A program made the position numbers and the translations under genes. The notes below the pieces were generated by a model. It saw only the letters and a list, made by a program, of their open reading frames with translations, was not told the DNA's origin and ran no database searches. DNA of 64,000 bases, taken from positions 1 through 64,000 of the forward strand of contig NW_007360630.1 of NCBI RefSeq assembly GCF_000192795.1. The letters are read 5' to 3'. This document shows positions 40,387-51,297 of this stretch, piece by piece; the first letter of the stretch is position 1, and each line of letters opens with the position of its first letter. Source of the stretch: Vavraia culicis subsp. floridensis. Taxonomy: Eukaryota > Microsporidia > Pleistophoridae.

Positions 40387-42702
40387 TTAATTAAATGCCA
40401 GGCCTTCGTACTTCTTTTCCATTTCGCCCTCGTCGTATCCGCTCACCTTTATCTGGCAGTTCATCCATCTGCCCAGGCAATAGGAAAGAAAATGGAAATT
40501 GCTCTTCGCGTACGGGCAATCCACAGATATATCACCCAACTTGTTCTCTACACTGACTATGCTTTCGTTGACGACGCGCTCATCAGCTTTTACATCCGCT
40601 AGGTACAGCTTCAGAAGCTTGAGGTAATCGCCGTAGGACTCATAAATTTCTATGATTATTAGGAAATACGACTCAAGGATCAGAGACAGATCAGCCTCTT
40701 TCGTACGCTCCTTCATTTCATTTATCAAACTGGTGTAATCATTTACATGTGGAACATCCTCAATTATTCGGGCCATCACGTCCATCATGTCAAGCAGACG
40801 ACTCTCTCTTCCTTCGCTGTTGCTAGCCACGGGAGTAGCATCCTTTGGAGGAGCCGTTATGTGCTCAACGACCATTTCGTTCTCTTTTCTGGCGATTTCA
40901 ACATTCTCCTTGTTCATCAAAAATCCTCTATCGTTTTTCAGTGCAGAGAACGAATTCTTGAACGGCGAGTCCTTTCGCTTCTCTTTGACCCAGCCATCAC
41001 ACTTTTCCAAGATATCGCACACCATGAACCGGATTCGATTGCTCCATTGCCGCTTCTGCTTTAGCATGTTCATAACATTTATAAGCTCCACATGCTTCCC
41101 GGACTGGACCATCTTTTCACCGCAGCTGCCGAGCAGCGCGCACAGAGTCTCAACATTTTGCTCGTCGTCAAGATCTAACAATGAGGATATGCACAGACTG
41201 ATGCCCTTGAAACCAATAATCGTGTACGAATAAAGCAGAGAGATAAATTTTACAGTGCCAAGCATGCGTCCTTTCTTGATTTCCTTCTCTATATTTTCTT
41301 TTTCGAGCGTTTCTTCCATCGAAATTCGTTCTTCCATGGAAAGCGTACTCAAATCGTGTGTAGTGGTCCACTTTTCCTTATTGTGAAGGATGTTCTGGCA
41401 CAGTTTGATCAGAGTGCTGAAAAACACGCTCTTCGTATCGCCCCTGCGCTTTTCCTCATCGCTTCGAAAGGTCTTGTACAGGTTCTGCACCACGAATGCA
41501 TAGAGTTTGCAGAAAGCCTCCTCAGAAATTGCTTTATCGAAGAGCACCTCGGCCATCTTCTTGATCTCTGTGTCCTTTTTAACCTTCAGTCTCTTTATCC
41601 TCTCAATGGTGCTATTGCTGTTCGTCCAGGCAATTCTGTTCAGCTCCAGTCTAAACAGAGAAATCGAATCTTCCCTGCGCTCACGACGGGCTGCAGCAGC
41701 GAATATTGTCTTGTCAACATTTATGGGAATTTCGGTCCGCTCCTTTATAGCAAGTATCTCATCAACTGTGTACCGGACATCAACATCCTTCCTGACAACA
41801 TTCTCATACTTGCTCATCAGGCTCTTTCTAACGTCTGTCAGGGACTTGATATACTTATCGCTCAAATCCTTTTGTGCGATCTCGTCCTCCAAAATTTTCA
41901 TGAATTTATTGTAAAATTCTTTCTTGAAATTGTCGTTGAGAGTGACAATGTCATCGTGAAGGTCCAAAAAGCACACATTAAAATTGGTCTTCACTTGCTC
42001 AAGCAAAACTTTTGCGGGAAGCGATTCGAACGCAGCTGGCTGATAAACGTAGATATGTTCTGCTGCTTTGTCCTGTGGTATGTCTAAAGTAACCGAGGCA
42101 TCTTCGATCTCAGCAAGAGACTCGACCTGAGCAGGCTCAGCATCAGGAGGCTGGACAGGCTTCTCCTGTTCTTTATCCACCTGGTCATCAATCGCTACCG
42201 GTGCAGCAACACTTTCTCCTTGCTCAGCAGCATTATCAACGGATGATACATCCTCTTCTGTCTTTGCTCCATCATCAATTTTCACCACACCTTCCAACCG
42301 CTCGCTCAACTGCTTCTCCATATCGCCAGATGTCTCTCTGTTAAACTCATCAGAATTCTCCTCTGTGCTCTCGCCCTCATCACTGTGCAAATTCGCCTTA
42401 AACTCATCCGCAACTATTTTATCGATATTTTCCGAGACTGCCTTTTTCCCTTCTATCAATTCCTGGTTATCCTCCGTAAACTCCTCTGACGAAGAACTCG
42501 AAAATTCCATGGCATCGAGCATTTCCTTGGTGATAGTCGTTCCCCCTGCCACCAGTTCCCGTGCCTTGTTCTCTGTGAACAAAATAACCTCGCTGTCTGG
42601 TATTCCGCTCTCATGTATGTATGGCCTGTATGCCGATGGACTGCCTATTTCCATCACGCTCTTTTTCGGATAAAACAAAATTCGTTTTATTATGAAAGGC
42701 AT
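40387..42702 (-). CDS. eIF4G-like translation initiation factor (MIF4G domain)
   Basis: 771 aa. Residues about 60-225 are acidic and low-complexity. A conserved stretch YQPAAFESLPAKVLLEQV begins near residue 228. The MIF4G HEAT-repeat domain follows from about 340 to 590: SISLFRLELNRIAWTNSNST, LFDKAISEEAFCKLYAFVV, GRMLGTVKFISLLYSYTIIG and CALLGSCGEKMVQSG match eIF4G repeats one to four. It bridges the cap-binding protein eIF4E to eIF4A and the 40S subunit. I find no canonical YxxxxL-phi eIF4E-binding motif. The C-terminal 180 residues are helical, with no clear MA3 domain. The start has ACCACCC directly before ATG. Other MIF4G proteins (CBP80, Upf2, Cwc22) fit less well. Confidence 0.8.
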   Translation of the reverse strand: MPFIIKRILFYPKKSVMEIGSPSAYRPYIHESGIPDSEVILFTENKARELVAGGTTITKEMLDAMEFSSSSSEEFTEDNQELIEGKKAVSENIDKIVADEFKANLHSDEGESTEENSDEFNRETSGDMEKQLSERLEGVVKIDDGAKTEEDVSSVDNAAEQGESVAAPVAIDDQVDKEQEKPVQPPDAEPAQVESLAEIEDASVTLDIPQDKAAEHIYVYQPAAFESLPAKVLLEQVKTNFNVCFLDLHDDIVTLNDNFKKEFYNKFMKILEDEIAQKDLSDKYIKSLTDVRKSLMSKYENVVRKDVDVRYTVDEILAIKERTEIPINVDKTIFAAAARRERREDSISLFRLELNRIAWTNSNSTIERIKRLKVKKDTEIKKMAEVLFDKAISEEAFCKLYAFVVQNLYKTFRSDEEKRRGDTKSVFFSTLIKLCQNILHNKEKWTTTHDLSTLSMEERISMEETLEKENIEKEIKKGRMLGTVKFISLLYSYTIIGFKGISLCISSLLDLDDEQNVETLCALLGSCGEKMVQSGKHVELINVMNMLKQKRQWSNRIRFMVCDILEKCDGWVKEKRKDSPFKNSFSALKNDRGFLMNKENVEIARKENEMVVEHITAPPKDATPVASNSEGRESRLLDMMDVMARIIEDVPHVNDYTSLINEMKERTKEADLSLILESYFLIIIEIYESYGDYLKLLKLYLADVKADERVVNESIVSVENKLGDISVDCPYAKSNFHFLSYCLGRWMNCQIKVSGYDEGEMEKKYEGLAFN

Positions 42703-45015
42703 GGGTGGTAAACAATTTTTTTCTAATGAAGAAAATTTTTTATTTGAAACATCATGTTTTAGAATCTGTAAATATTTACTGGCGCAATGAATTAAGGAGC
42801 AGTAGGACCATGATTAGTGAATTGAAGGGAATGAGTGCGAAAGAAAGTTGAATGAGGAGAATTAATTTTGATGGGCACTCACGCCAATCAGGTGCGTCCA
42901 ACTATGATTCATACCATTTCATCGGTATGCATCCTTTCTTAGGTGCTCTATGATCAAAGAGCCGATTAAGTCATCAGCGAGTGCGATACTGCCATTGGAT
43001 AATCGCTATGACAAACACAGGCGAAAAGAAAATATTCCGCAGAATAGAGCGACCTTGCCAACACTCAACAGCAATTACGTATTTACGGTGCATCTACACG
43101 TATTGAGTGTAAGGATCGATTTGAATTATTTTATGTGCCAAATTAACGGACAAAAATTTTGAGATGTTAACAAATAACGGATGCGAATCGTAACAACGAT
43201 GCCTGAATTTATTAAGCAGGTAAATTTCACAACGGCAGTACTCAGCTAATTCCATAATTAAGCCATTTTAATAGTTCGAAATCAAGGACCTGAACACTTA
43301 ATTTCTGAACAGTGATCGTTAACAAACAAAATTTTGATTAATTACAAATATATGCTGAGAATGGTTGAATAATGGACATCACGAGCGTACCTACAGACAG
43401 CTCTGCTCTTTACCCGCTACCAACAAGTGAGTGCTCTCATTTTCTGAACACATTTCTTGCTAGTACACCACTCTGGTATGATAGAGCTTACTACAGAAAG
43501 TTTAGGCAAACACCATCAAATACGTTGTATCATACGAGCAAACGAATCAATACAGGTGTTACGAAATGATGCCAAGGTTAAAAATCACTTTTTACAACTA
43601 AAACACAGCTTTAGCACGAATGTGGTCAAAACACTGCAAAACGACCTTTCTTGCCCTTCCTACAGCACCAGCGTTGCAAACATCCCAAAGTATTTGCCCC
43701 GCATGCATCCGCAATCGGCCCATAATATTTCCCGTGCGGCTCAGATACCTTTTGAGTTATTTCAGCGTAATAAGAAGGACATTCCCAATTCAGTTCATTG
43801 CCAATAGGTGCAGTTTTTGAACACTGTTCTCCAAGACAAGCATGGAAGCAATCCACAAATAAATAATTCGTTGGTATCTTGTTTATCATTCTAGTGGTAA
43901 TGAGAACTACGGTTCATTTATCGCAGTGCCCCTGTTCTCATTTCAACCAGAAGCCATCTTAATGTCATAACTCGCGTAAAAGGTGTTTTTACTCGCGCTT
44001 GGCACGGTGATCAGGATATTTTTCTGCTAAATTGATAATAATGGTGTGCTTGCACACCATAACAGTTAATATGTTGATGATTCTGCTACCTACACAGCTA
44101 CTATCTTTATTTAACAGCGTTAAAGATGTACACTCAGCAATCAAATACTAAAATTGGGTAATTGTATAAAATGTTAAGTGTGTAAGCGACGGGTTGCTGA
44201 TTCCATATCCGTATTTGGACCTAAAATTTGTTCTGCAATTGTTTCGCCGTTCACAGGATTTACATTTTTATACCTCGATAGTACATGATTTTAGTATTTG
44301 TCCATAATTTTGTTCTTGGTGGTTTTAAAGGATGTCTTATTTAATGTTGTTAGAGTGAAACACCTCTTAGTTGTAAGCAGATTTACCAATCTACAAAATA
44401 TACTTTTATACACTTTTTATTGATCTTTGTGATTGTTTTAACCAAACTGAGGTTGTTTACTATTTCAAATATACTTCACACTGCTCACCGTTTATTAAAC
44501 CTTTTCGATTAAATTTATTTGCACGTTTTTGCGAAGTAATCGAGAGATTAAGCGCACAAATGGGCACAACACTTGATAAATAGTGCTCTGTGCGAATATT
44601 AGTATCAGCTCATACCTGCGCATGGGCCCATACATTTAATCGCTTGAGCTGATTTCGGTTCCGTAATTAGCTCTCTTAATTAAATCGAGGTATTTAATTT
44701 GATGTTTGAATACACTCCGGGTATAAAACATGTAATTATATTTCTATAAAAGATTTTCGCATCCAAACTTTACACAGAAACATTTCCAAAAGTAGAAATG
44801 TTTTAAACAGATTAATTTCTGATACGGCTTGGTGATATTAGATAGTAATAAACAGCGCTGATATAAATGATCTTGCAATCAGTAATGTAAATTTCTTTTT
44901 ACTATTTCATAAATGCACTTTTCTCTTCGTATCATGCCTGTTTCCGATGGTTTACTGAGTTTATTCAACATCGTTAAAGAACATGCTATAACAAGTTCAC
45001 GAAAGGTTGCATTTC
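42703..45015. other. Large intergenic region, no firm gene
   Basis: 2.3 kb divergent from eIF4G. A reverse open frame at 43626-43889 (87 aa) is Cys-rich and begins MINKIPTNYLFVDCFHACLG, but has no signal peptide or promoter motif. Forward frames at 43372-43569 and 43457-43807 overlap it. I cannot support any of them. Confidence 0.4.
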
Positions 45016-45318
45016 ATGGCATACTTGAGCTGCTCAAAGACTGATTTCTATCCGCACATCCTAGTGGTAAATAGAATACGAATGCTTGTCCTGTCCCGTG
45101 CAACAGTGCGTGTTGATTACAAAAACCGTGTAACTATCACACACGGCTCCGTAAATATCTCAGAAGAGGTGATCCCGCGCATAGAGTATTGCCGATCAAG
45201 TCATGTATCGATGGTACAAGGGGACAAGAAAACGTACTTTTGGCTGCCAGACGTTGCATGTTTGATCATCTGTGAGCACGATATGAAATTAATGACCAGC
45301 GATAGCAGTACATGCTGA
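45016..45318 (+). CDS. Short open frame, possibly decayed gene
   Basis: 100 aa from the ATG at 45016 (MAYLSCSKTDFYPHILVVN). Codon use looks more coding-like than the flanks, and the chain has alternating hydrophobic strands (RATVRVDYKNRVTITHGSVN). No family is recognised. It has no CCC or TATA box, and its 3' end lies within a 57-bp repeat, so the stop may be secondary. A second open frame at 45428-45619 follows in another frame. Most likely a remnant; a real small gene cannot be excluded. Confidence 0.25.
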   Translation: MAYLSCSKTDFYPHILVVNRIRMLVLSRATVRVDYKNRVTITHGSVNISEEVIPRIEYCRSSHVSMVQGDKKTYFWLPDVACLIICEHDMKLMTSDSSTC

Positions 45319-45398
45319 AGCATAGCCTGCGACCGTAATTTGAAATTAATGACCAGCGATAGCAGTACATGCTGAAGCAGAGCCTGAGACCGTAATTT
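45285..45398. repeat. Tandem repeat, 57 bp x 2
   Basis: Units start GAAATTAATGACCAGCGATA at 45285 and 45342, near-identical with a few changes (GCATAGCCTGCG versus GCAGAGCCTGAG). It covers the end of the open frame at 45016. Confidence 0.9.
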
Positions 45399-46039
45399 GA
45401 GAAGACGAATATCAAAAACAGAACATTGTGTCGCTAAATTTCGAGTACAAACAAAATAAGCAAATTGGCGTGAATGATTTGATCAACCGGATTATGTGCG
45501 ATTCCACATCACACAATACGCTTGATTGGTTGACATGTGTTCCTGGTTTAGGAAACATCTACAAAAATGTTCTGTGCCATAACACCGTAATCTGTAGAAT
45601 CGTGTGTGCATCAGGGTAAAATTCGCAGGAAGCTGCTCAAAGACAAGGATTGTGGTGGCAGCGCCATATTAAAAAATGAGGGTGCTCGTGTACTTATATG
45701 GTAAGTCATGTGCCACAAAAATTATGAGCACGTTTCAGAATAAGCAATTTTTTGTACACGTATTTGCCATTAAATCATTTTAATCTATTAACGATCAAAT
45801 ACGTCGCAAATCTTCGATGCTTTCTAATTTCAACATCAAAACGTGTTTTAATCTGAAAATATTCCATTTGCCTCTGTACGAATATTTTGCCAGGCTGTGC
45901 AAGGTATTCGTCAGTTCAGAAAACTGTTTGCAGACCGTGAACCAACCATTTTCACTTCCTTTTTTCGTACAGATTAAAAAATAAAGCCGCGATAAGTGTC
46001 ATTAAAAACAAAAACACTAAATTATAATCCCAAGCAAAA
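45399..46039. other. Intergenic, 5' flank of sugar transporter
   Basis: An open frame at 45428-45619 is not supported. TATAATCCCAAGC lies directly before the transporter ATG. Confidence 0.4.
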
Positions 46040-47266
46040 ATGACAGAACGTGTGCATCTTCAATACGATCAATCAGAGGATGAGGTTGAGATAACATCTC
46101 GTGTAAGCGGGAACGCCTTCGCAAATTACTCCATTTTAGTGGCATATGCCTGCGGTTTGTCGTTCGGCTTTCATTTGACCGCTTTGGAAATCATAAAAAA
46201 GCTTTACTTCACGCACAACGCGCCTTACACGCTGAAGGAGTTCTACATGCTGGCATCGCTGCTGTTCATCAGTCCTTTGGCGGGAAGTGTGCTATACAAC
46301 AATATAAATATGAAACTGAACCTGTGGATTGGGCTGATACTGCTTTTGCACTCGATATCAGGAATCGGATTGATATTCTCGTATCTTCCAACGCTTTACG
46401 CTTTTCGGTGTGCTGCTGGAGTGGCAATCGGGCTATCCACCGCTGTGGTTCCGCAGTATGTTAGCAGAATCAAGAAAAAAAGGCGCGGCTTTTACATCTT
46501 CCTCTTCCAAGTTTCTATACTGACCGGTATCCTGATAGGACAGATACTGTCATATTGTACATCTACGGTCCTTTCGTTCCGTATTAGTTTTGCGACATTT
46601 TCGATCATCAACGCTGCTTGTGCCTTTATGTCGCTTTCTATCCAGCAGCTGGCAGAGAGCAAGGTAAGAGGAGAGTCTGGTGGGGTTCATAGTCTCTTGA
46701 CCAGCAGTAGACACATCAAATCGGTGCTTCTAGCACTGTGCATACACATTGGGCAGCAGATGACCGGTATAAATGGTGTGATCGTGTACTCAAACACGTT
46801 ACTCGAAAAGAACCCCGGCAATCCGCAGATACGGACCATCCTCATAGGACTGTTCTCGCTTGTTGTCACTTTGGTAAGCTCCGCTTTTGTGGATGTCTTT
46901 GGCAGAAAAGTCTTGCTCTTAATGTCTTCCACGATAATTGCTGTTTCTCTGGCGCTGCTAACTACCAAAAAGTATGTCTTAGCAGCTGTTTTGGCGTTCC
47001 AGTTCGGATATTCGATCGGGCTGGGACCAATAACATGGCTGCTGACCAACGAGCTGTTCCCGATTAATTACCAGCAGGCAGCTAATTCGATATGTGTGAC
47101 CGCCAACTGGTTTTGCGCATTTCTGGTGGTGATATCCTTCGAACATTTGTATTTGAGCGCTGCCAACGCGCTTATCTGGTTCTATGTGGTGTGTATGGCC
47201 ATCTTTGCAGCCGTATTTTTATTTTACTACAAAGAGACAAAAGGCAAAGAACCAAATTTTCAGTAA
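46040..47266 (+). CDS. MFS sugar transporter (sugar porter family)
   Basis: 408 aa with about 12 hydrophobic segments. Sugar-porter signatures: GVAIGLSTAVVPQYVSRI after TM4, QQMTGINGVIVYSN at the start of TM7 (QQxTGIN), DVFGRKVLLL between TM8 and TM9, GPITWLLTNELFP in TM10, and a C-terminal KETKGK. The first cytosolic loop lacks the usual GRR pattern. It is shorter than typical hexose transporters (450-550 aa), through reduced termini and central loop. In an obligate intracellular parasite it would import host or host-derived sugar at the plasma membrane. Substrate cannot be read from the sequence. ATG follows TATAATCCCAAGCAAAA. Confidence 0.88.
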   Translation: MTERVHLQYDQSEDEVEITSRVSGNAFANYSILVAYACGLSFGFHLTALEIIKKLYFTHNAPYTLKEFYMLASLLFISPLAGSVLYNNINMKLNLWIGLILLLHSISGIGLIFSYLPTLYAFRCAAGVAIGLSTAVVPQYVSRIKKKRRGFYIFLFQVSILTGILIGQILSYCTSTVLSFRISFATFSIINAACAFMSLSIQQLAESKVRGESGGVHSLLTSSRHIKSVLLALCIHIGQQMTGINGVIVYSNTLLEKNPGNPQIRTILIGLFSLVVTLVSSAFVDVFGRKVLLLMSSTIIAVSLALLTTKKYVLAAVLAFQFGYSIGLGPITWLLTNELFPINYQQAANSICVTANWFCAFLVVISFEHLYLSAANALIWFYVVCMAIFAAVFLFYYKETKGKEPNFQ

Positions 47267-47865
47267 AACGAGATACGCGTCTACGCACAGCTTTTATTTT
47301 TCTGACAGTGTGTCTTCCTGTCACAGGCACGTATGACCGGCAAAGAGTTTTACTCAAACTGTCACATGGTGTTTCTCGATTAGTTATGATCAATGGATTC
47401 ACTTATAGTGTTATGACCATGAACGGTGCTGTTCGCTCATTGTGAGTGATCCAACTGTTAAGGCACCTAAGAAAAACTCTAAATTCGTCCGCTAGATGAA
47501 TTATCTGTGCTGCAAGATTGTGGAAGCAACTCGGACAAGTGAGCAATACATAATTTACTCACACATAAGAAGAAATGTCTGATACAGTGGTCGTAAACCA
47601 TGTTTCCAGTGATGTTCATGGTGCCTCGGATTTATTGAATTGATCTAGCGTTAGAAGTGAAAAACGCAATTGTGCAGTTCCGGACCTTGGTGAGAAAGGG
47701 GACACATCAGCGACGAGATAAGGTGGAAAATAAATGCCACCGAGCGATGGGAGAATTGAGCATAGAAGACGAGTCAAACGATTTATGAGCATGTGATAGG
47801 CGCAAGTTTCTAATCCTGTGTATTAAACGCTGTTTTAATATGGCACCGTTCGTTTTTAATTTCAT
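47267..47865. other. Convergent intergenic region
   Basis: 599 bases between the transporter (+) and NCS6 (-). No gene is supported. Confidence 0.5.
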
Positions 47866-48846
47866 CTAATTCAGCATATTTTGCAATGAGTTCAGCAGTA
47901 CGCACGCCTTGCACTTTTTCGCAGCTGAAGATGTCATTTTTCCGCACAGAACACAGTTCCACACCCTTGAATTCGTATCGGAACGCTCTAAAAACTCTCC
48001 GCTCTTGATAACGTTCATAATCAATTCTGGATCCAGGCTTCGCAAAAACATACGTGCATACTCCCGATGTGCGCCCGGGGAGTAAATACACTCCGTGGAA
48101 AAATACTTGAGGTTCTTTAAGTATGCGTAAAAAACGATTTCTTTCTCGTAGATGTATTTGAATGGCTTTACGCGCACCAGCGATGTGCTACCTACATTCT
48201 GTTCGTTGCTGCAGCCGCATCCCTTCCCCATGTCTTCTATGCACACCTCGCTACTCACATTTCTCTTCGTTTTTGCGGCTGTGCATCGTTTCAGCCTGTT
48301 GAAATCGCCTCTCAACAGGTTCAGTATCACCGTCTCTGCCATGTCGTCCGCATTGTGTCCCGTAATAATTTTGGTTGCTCCGATACGCCGTGCGCCCTCC
48401 TCAAGCGCTTGCCGCCGAAACACGCCACAGTACGTGCAACTACCCATCCGTTTCTTCTGCATAACCTCGTCCATCGTGAGATTGAACAGTTCTTTGAAGG
48501 ACACTATTTCAAGTTCAAGGTTGTAATCCTCTTTGTTTTGCTTGACAGTTTCCAATGAGTGGTCCCTGTATCCCTTTATTCCCTCATCAACACACACCAA
48601 GTGCAGATTGATGCCGTAGTCGTGTCGATCATTCAGAAGACTCATAACGTATGCCAGGACGGTGCTGTCCTTGCCACCGCTCACGGCAACTAACACTTTT
48701 TCTCCCCTGAAGAAGAATTCGTTTTGAACAATCGTTTCGTGCACTTCTGCTTCGAATAAGGCGAAAAAGCAGGATTTACACACCATAGTGCCATTTTTTG
48801 GTCTTTTTATGACCGGCTTATCCCGGCTACAGAGATCGCAGAGCAT
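47866..48846 (-). CDS. NCS6: Cytosolic tRNA 2-thiolation protein Ncs6/Ctu1
   Basis: 326 aa. N-terminal zinc-finger cysteines CDLC and CKSC (residues 3-26), PP-loop SGGKDS (56-61) for ATP, CVDEGI, then the catalytic-site cysteines in GSCTYCGVFRR, TGHNADDMAETVILN, and a C-terminal CVLCGK...CKAC zinc site. These are the TtcA/Ctu1 family features in order. With Ncs2/Ctu2 and the sulphur carrier Urm1 it puts 2-thio on the wobble uridine of Lys, Gln and Glu tRNAs, so GlnRS in this window charges one of its products. The ATG at 48846 follows TATCCCCGATCAAG and starts exactly at the first zinc cysteines. An insert of basic and Cys residues lies in the centre. Confidence 0.92.
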   Translation of the reverse strand: MLCDLCSRDKPVIKRPKNGTMVCKSCFFALFEAEVHETIVQNEFFFRGEKVLVAVSGGKDSTVLAYVMSLLNDRHDYGINLHLVCVDEGIKGYRDHSLETVKQNKEDYNLELEIVSFKELFNLTMDEVMQKKRMGSCTYCGVFRRQALEEGARRIGATKIITGHNADDMAETVILNLLRGDFNRLKRCTAAKTKRNVSSEVCIEDMGKGCGCSNEQNVGSTSLVRVKPFKYIYEKEIVFYAYLKNLKYFSTECIYSPGAHREYARMFLRSLDPELIMNVIKSGEFLERSDTNSRVWNCVLCGKMTSSAAKKCKACVLLNSLQNMLN

Positions 48847-49031
48847 CTTGATCGGGGATAGGCCATCCACACAAATTTGAATCCCTGCCAAATCGGGCTG
48901 AGCAATTACTTTTGTCAATTACGCATCAGAACGACAAGCGTGGCGAACAAATGAATCGTTTGCGCTAAAAGATGAGGCATTACCAGCAGCGCTATTCGTG
49001 CCTCACATTGAATGAATCCTGCGCACCCCTG

Positions 49032-49505
49032 ATGGACTACAAGATCAAAGGCGAGCTTTCAATGTTGAGGAAAAAATACGAAAAGCTCAAACAGGAGAAC
49101 CGAGCGTTAAAGGCAGAACTGAGCAGTTACCAAGAAAGAGAAAATAAGACAAAACAGAAGATGGTACGGTACAGTCAGCTGTGCACAAGCTTGGATAATA
49201 GCATGGAATGCACTTTAGAGACAGACATAGAACGGATCGATCATATCTACGGCAATATCAGCGATAAAGAACTGCAAATGATCATCGATAAGGTACAACA
49301 AACATTAAATTTTGATGTTTTTAGGAAATACTGCGACAACGAGGAGGTTTTTAACATGTTCGCGCCGATTTTCGTGCGAAGGCATCCGCTGAAGATGATC
49401 GCACTGCTAGGAAATGTTGAAAGACGAAAAATTAGGGATGTTAAAGTGGCAGAGTTCTTTGATAAATTTGTGCGTAGACCATCCCAGCACAGGAGTGTGG
49501 ATTAA
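49032..49505 (+). CDS. Coiled-coil hypothetical protein
   Basis: 157 aa from the ATG at 49032, chosen because GCACCCCTG directly precedes it; an in-frame ATG at 48972 would add 20 residues. Residues 5-45 are a coiled coil (LSMLRKKYEKLKQENRALK). After a polar linker, residues about 65-150 form a compact mixed domain (MIIDKVQQTLNFDVFRKYCD, then FNMFAPIFVRRHPLKMIALL) ending basic. Family not recognised. A coiled coil followed by a small globular domain is common in kinetochore (for example Spc24/25, Csm1-like) and monopolin proteins, but this is only a shape argument. It is divergent from NCS6, with 185 bases between the ATGs. Confidence 0.6.
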   Translation: MDYKIKGELSMLRKKYEKLKQENRALKAELSSYQERENKTKQKMVRYSQLCTSLDNSMECTLETDIERIDHIYGNISDKELQMIIDKVQQTLNFDVFRKYCDNEEVFNMFAPIFVRRHPLKMIALLGNVERRKIRDVKVAEFFDKFVRRPSQHRSVD

Positions 49506-50208
49506 AACATGGATGTGTGCATGATGATGCACTGTATTCCATGGCGTGTAACGTATCAGCGTGGTAAGGAACCACAGCTCGCGGCAAGATTGGCAACGAA
49601 GAGCATTGCTGGCACATAGCAAAGGCTGAAAACGCTTTTTAACTTTTTACCAGGCAGAACAAAGCTCACGTAGAGTACCATCGTTTGGCAGCCGTGCCTA
49701 AACTGAGATTGATCAAGCAAAGCATTTATTACGCGGAGAGCACCCGGTTGGCCGAATCATTTCGTTCATGTAAATTAATATTAAAACGAAGCGGCCACAA
49801 ATCTGTTGACAGCCGCAGAGCATCGATGTGCGTAGTACAACGGGCGAACAAACATCTTGGACGCGCACAGCATGTGCATAGTGTGGTGAGAATTTGGTCG
49901 ATCAGAAGAAACTTTGCAGCTGAAGCAGCAGAAATGAGCTGTTGTGTGAACTACGTTCGTAATAATGGCATTAAATCGCAGATGTAACAAAAACGTAACG
50001 GTGCTCAAGCCCTTTTACACAACATCTGCCAAAAACATAACGGCGCTCAAGCCCTTTTACACAACATCTGCCAAAAACATAACGGTGCTCAAGCCCTTTT
50101 ACACAACATCTGCCAAAAACATAACGGTGCTCAAGCCCTGTTCATCATTTCGCTTGTATCGCGCCATAGATGTAAATTCAGCGCTGTACCCCTGCAGCGA
50201 ACAGAGAG
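49506..50208. other. Intergenic with 42-bp tandem repeat
   Basis: 703 bases between two forward genes. The array at 49997-50140 ends about 70 bases before the zinc-finger ATG. Confidence 0.5.
49997..50140. repeat. Tandem repeat, 42 bp x 3.4
   Basis: Units start AACGGTGCTCAAGCCC at 49997, 50039, 50081 and, partial, 50123. Each continues TTTTACACAACATCTGCC then AAAAACAT. One unit differs (GGCGCTC). In one forward frame this gives a 14-residue repeat; no start or promoter supports coding. It lies in the 5' flank of the C2H2 gene. Confidence 0.92.
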
Positions 50209-50691
50209 ATGGCCAGCAGAAACAAGCATTTCAAATGCATCATGTGTGACAAAGCCTTTAATCGTGCAAAGAAACTCATCTCGCATCAGAACCTGCACAC
50301 TCAGAACTACCCATTTGTGTGTGCCACGTGCAAGCGAAGCTATCCATCGGAAAAATCGCTGAACTATCACAAGCTAACACACACAAAACCGATGTTCAGC
50401 TGCGATAAATGCCAAAAAAGTTTTTTCTACCGCGATAAGTTGAAGAAACATTCGTTAGTATGCGGAAGACAGTGGATATGCTCGTGTGGCAGAATTTTTA
50501 TAAAAAAACTGTGGTATGACCGTCATATGGAGGAACATGATGGGAGTGAACACCTCTCCAAGAAAAAAATATTAGAAATCAGGATAAAAGCGCAGAAATA
50601 CGTCTTCAAGTGTAAATACTGCAAGAAAGAAATGAAAAGTCGGAAAACCTTGGAGGTACACGAACGAGCAGTTCATAAGCCGTTGAGATGA
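50209..50691 (+). CDS. Five-finger C2H2 zinc-finger protein
   Basis: 160 aa made of five C2H2 fingers: FKCIMCDKAFNRAKKLISHQ (residues 8 onward), FVCATCKRSYPSEKSLNYHK, FSCDKCQKSFFYRDKLKKHS (last ligand Cys), WICSCGRIFIKKLWYDRHM (one residue between the first two Cys) and FKCKYCKKEMKSRKTLEVHE. Linkers one and two are short and TFIIIA-like (HTQNYPF, HTKPMF). An Lys/Ile-rich helix separates fingers four and five. It probably binds nucleic acid in the nucleus. A reduced TFIIIA is one candidate, given the run of fingers and a longer linker before the last ones, but TFIIIA has nine fingers in most eukaryotes. GTACCCCTGCAGCG lies 10-23 bases before ATG. Confidence 0.8.
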   Translation: MASRNKHFKCIMCDKAFNRAKKLISHQNLHTQNYPFVCATCKRSYPSEKSLNYHKLTHTKPMFSCDKCQKSFFYRDKLKKHSLVCGRQWICSCGRIFIKKLWYDRHMEEHDGSEHLSKKKILEIRIKAQKYVFKCKYCKKEMKSRKTLEVHERAVHKPLR

Positions 50692-51297
50692 TTCGGTGTA
50701 ATCTCATGGGATCAAAAGTAACTATTGTTGCGGTTCTGCTGACAACTTTGACCGTGACTGACAGTTTCTCCGTATAAAGGCGGAAATCTGCAATATTTGC
50801 CGAAAGAGTGTCTGTTCTGTGGACAGGGGAGTTTTACACTCGGCACGTAGAGCTTGAACGGTGTTTGTATTAATTCACGGTTCAAACTAAAGACGCGCTA
50901 TTCAACGTTGACATTTAGATGGTTTTTACGGGAGCAGTAACTCATTGAACGGAGTTGCTTGGTTTAAAGAGAATACTTCATGGTCTATCTGCAAATCAGG
51001 GATGCTTCCATACTACAGGACTGCATTACATGGCACCAGATAACACTGATGGTTTCACACCCTGCAACATGGTTGCCGTTTACTCAGGTGCTCGCATACT
51101 ATTTTTTATAATTTGGTCAAATCAGAACTGCGGTGTGTAACGTATCATTGCCCTATATCCCGGTCACGGTTCGAAATATAAGTGGTCGCCAATCCATAAT
51201 TCTCGGGCTTGACCAATCCGTTTTCGTGTGCCTTCTGATCTTTCATCGGTACTGCTATTTATTATTTTCGCGGCCCTGGGCATCGGATCCACAGACA
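50692..51297. other. Intergenic, nothing recognised
   Basis: 606 bases. TATTTATTATTTT and GGCCCTGGGC lie shortly before the SmD2 ATG. Confidence 0.45.

Noticed and set aside
41356..42087. 243-residue open frame opposite eIF4G
   Set aside because: Antisense shadow of the MIF4G protein; Leu/Val-rich composition is explained by the reverse of Lys/Glu codons.
43626..43889. 87-residue Cys-rich reverse open frame
   Set aside because: No signal peptide, promoter motif or recognisable family, and competing forward frames look equally good. Kept only as a note.
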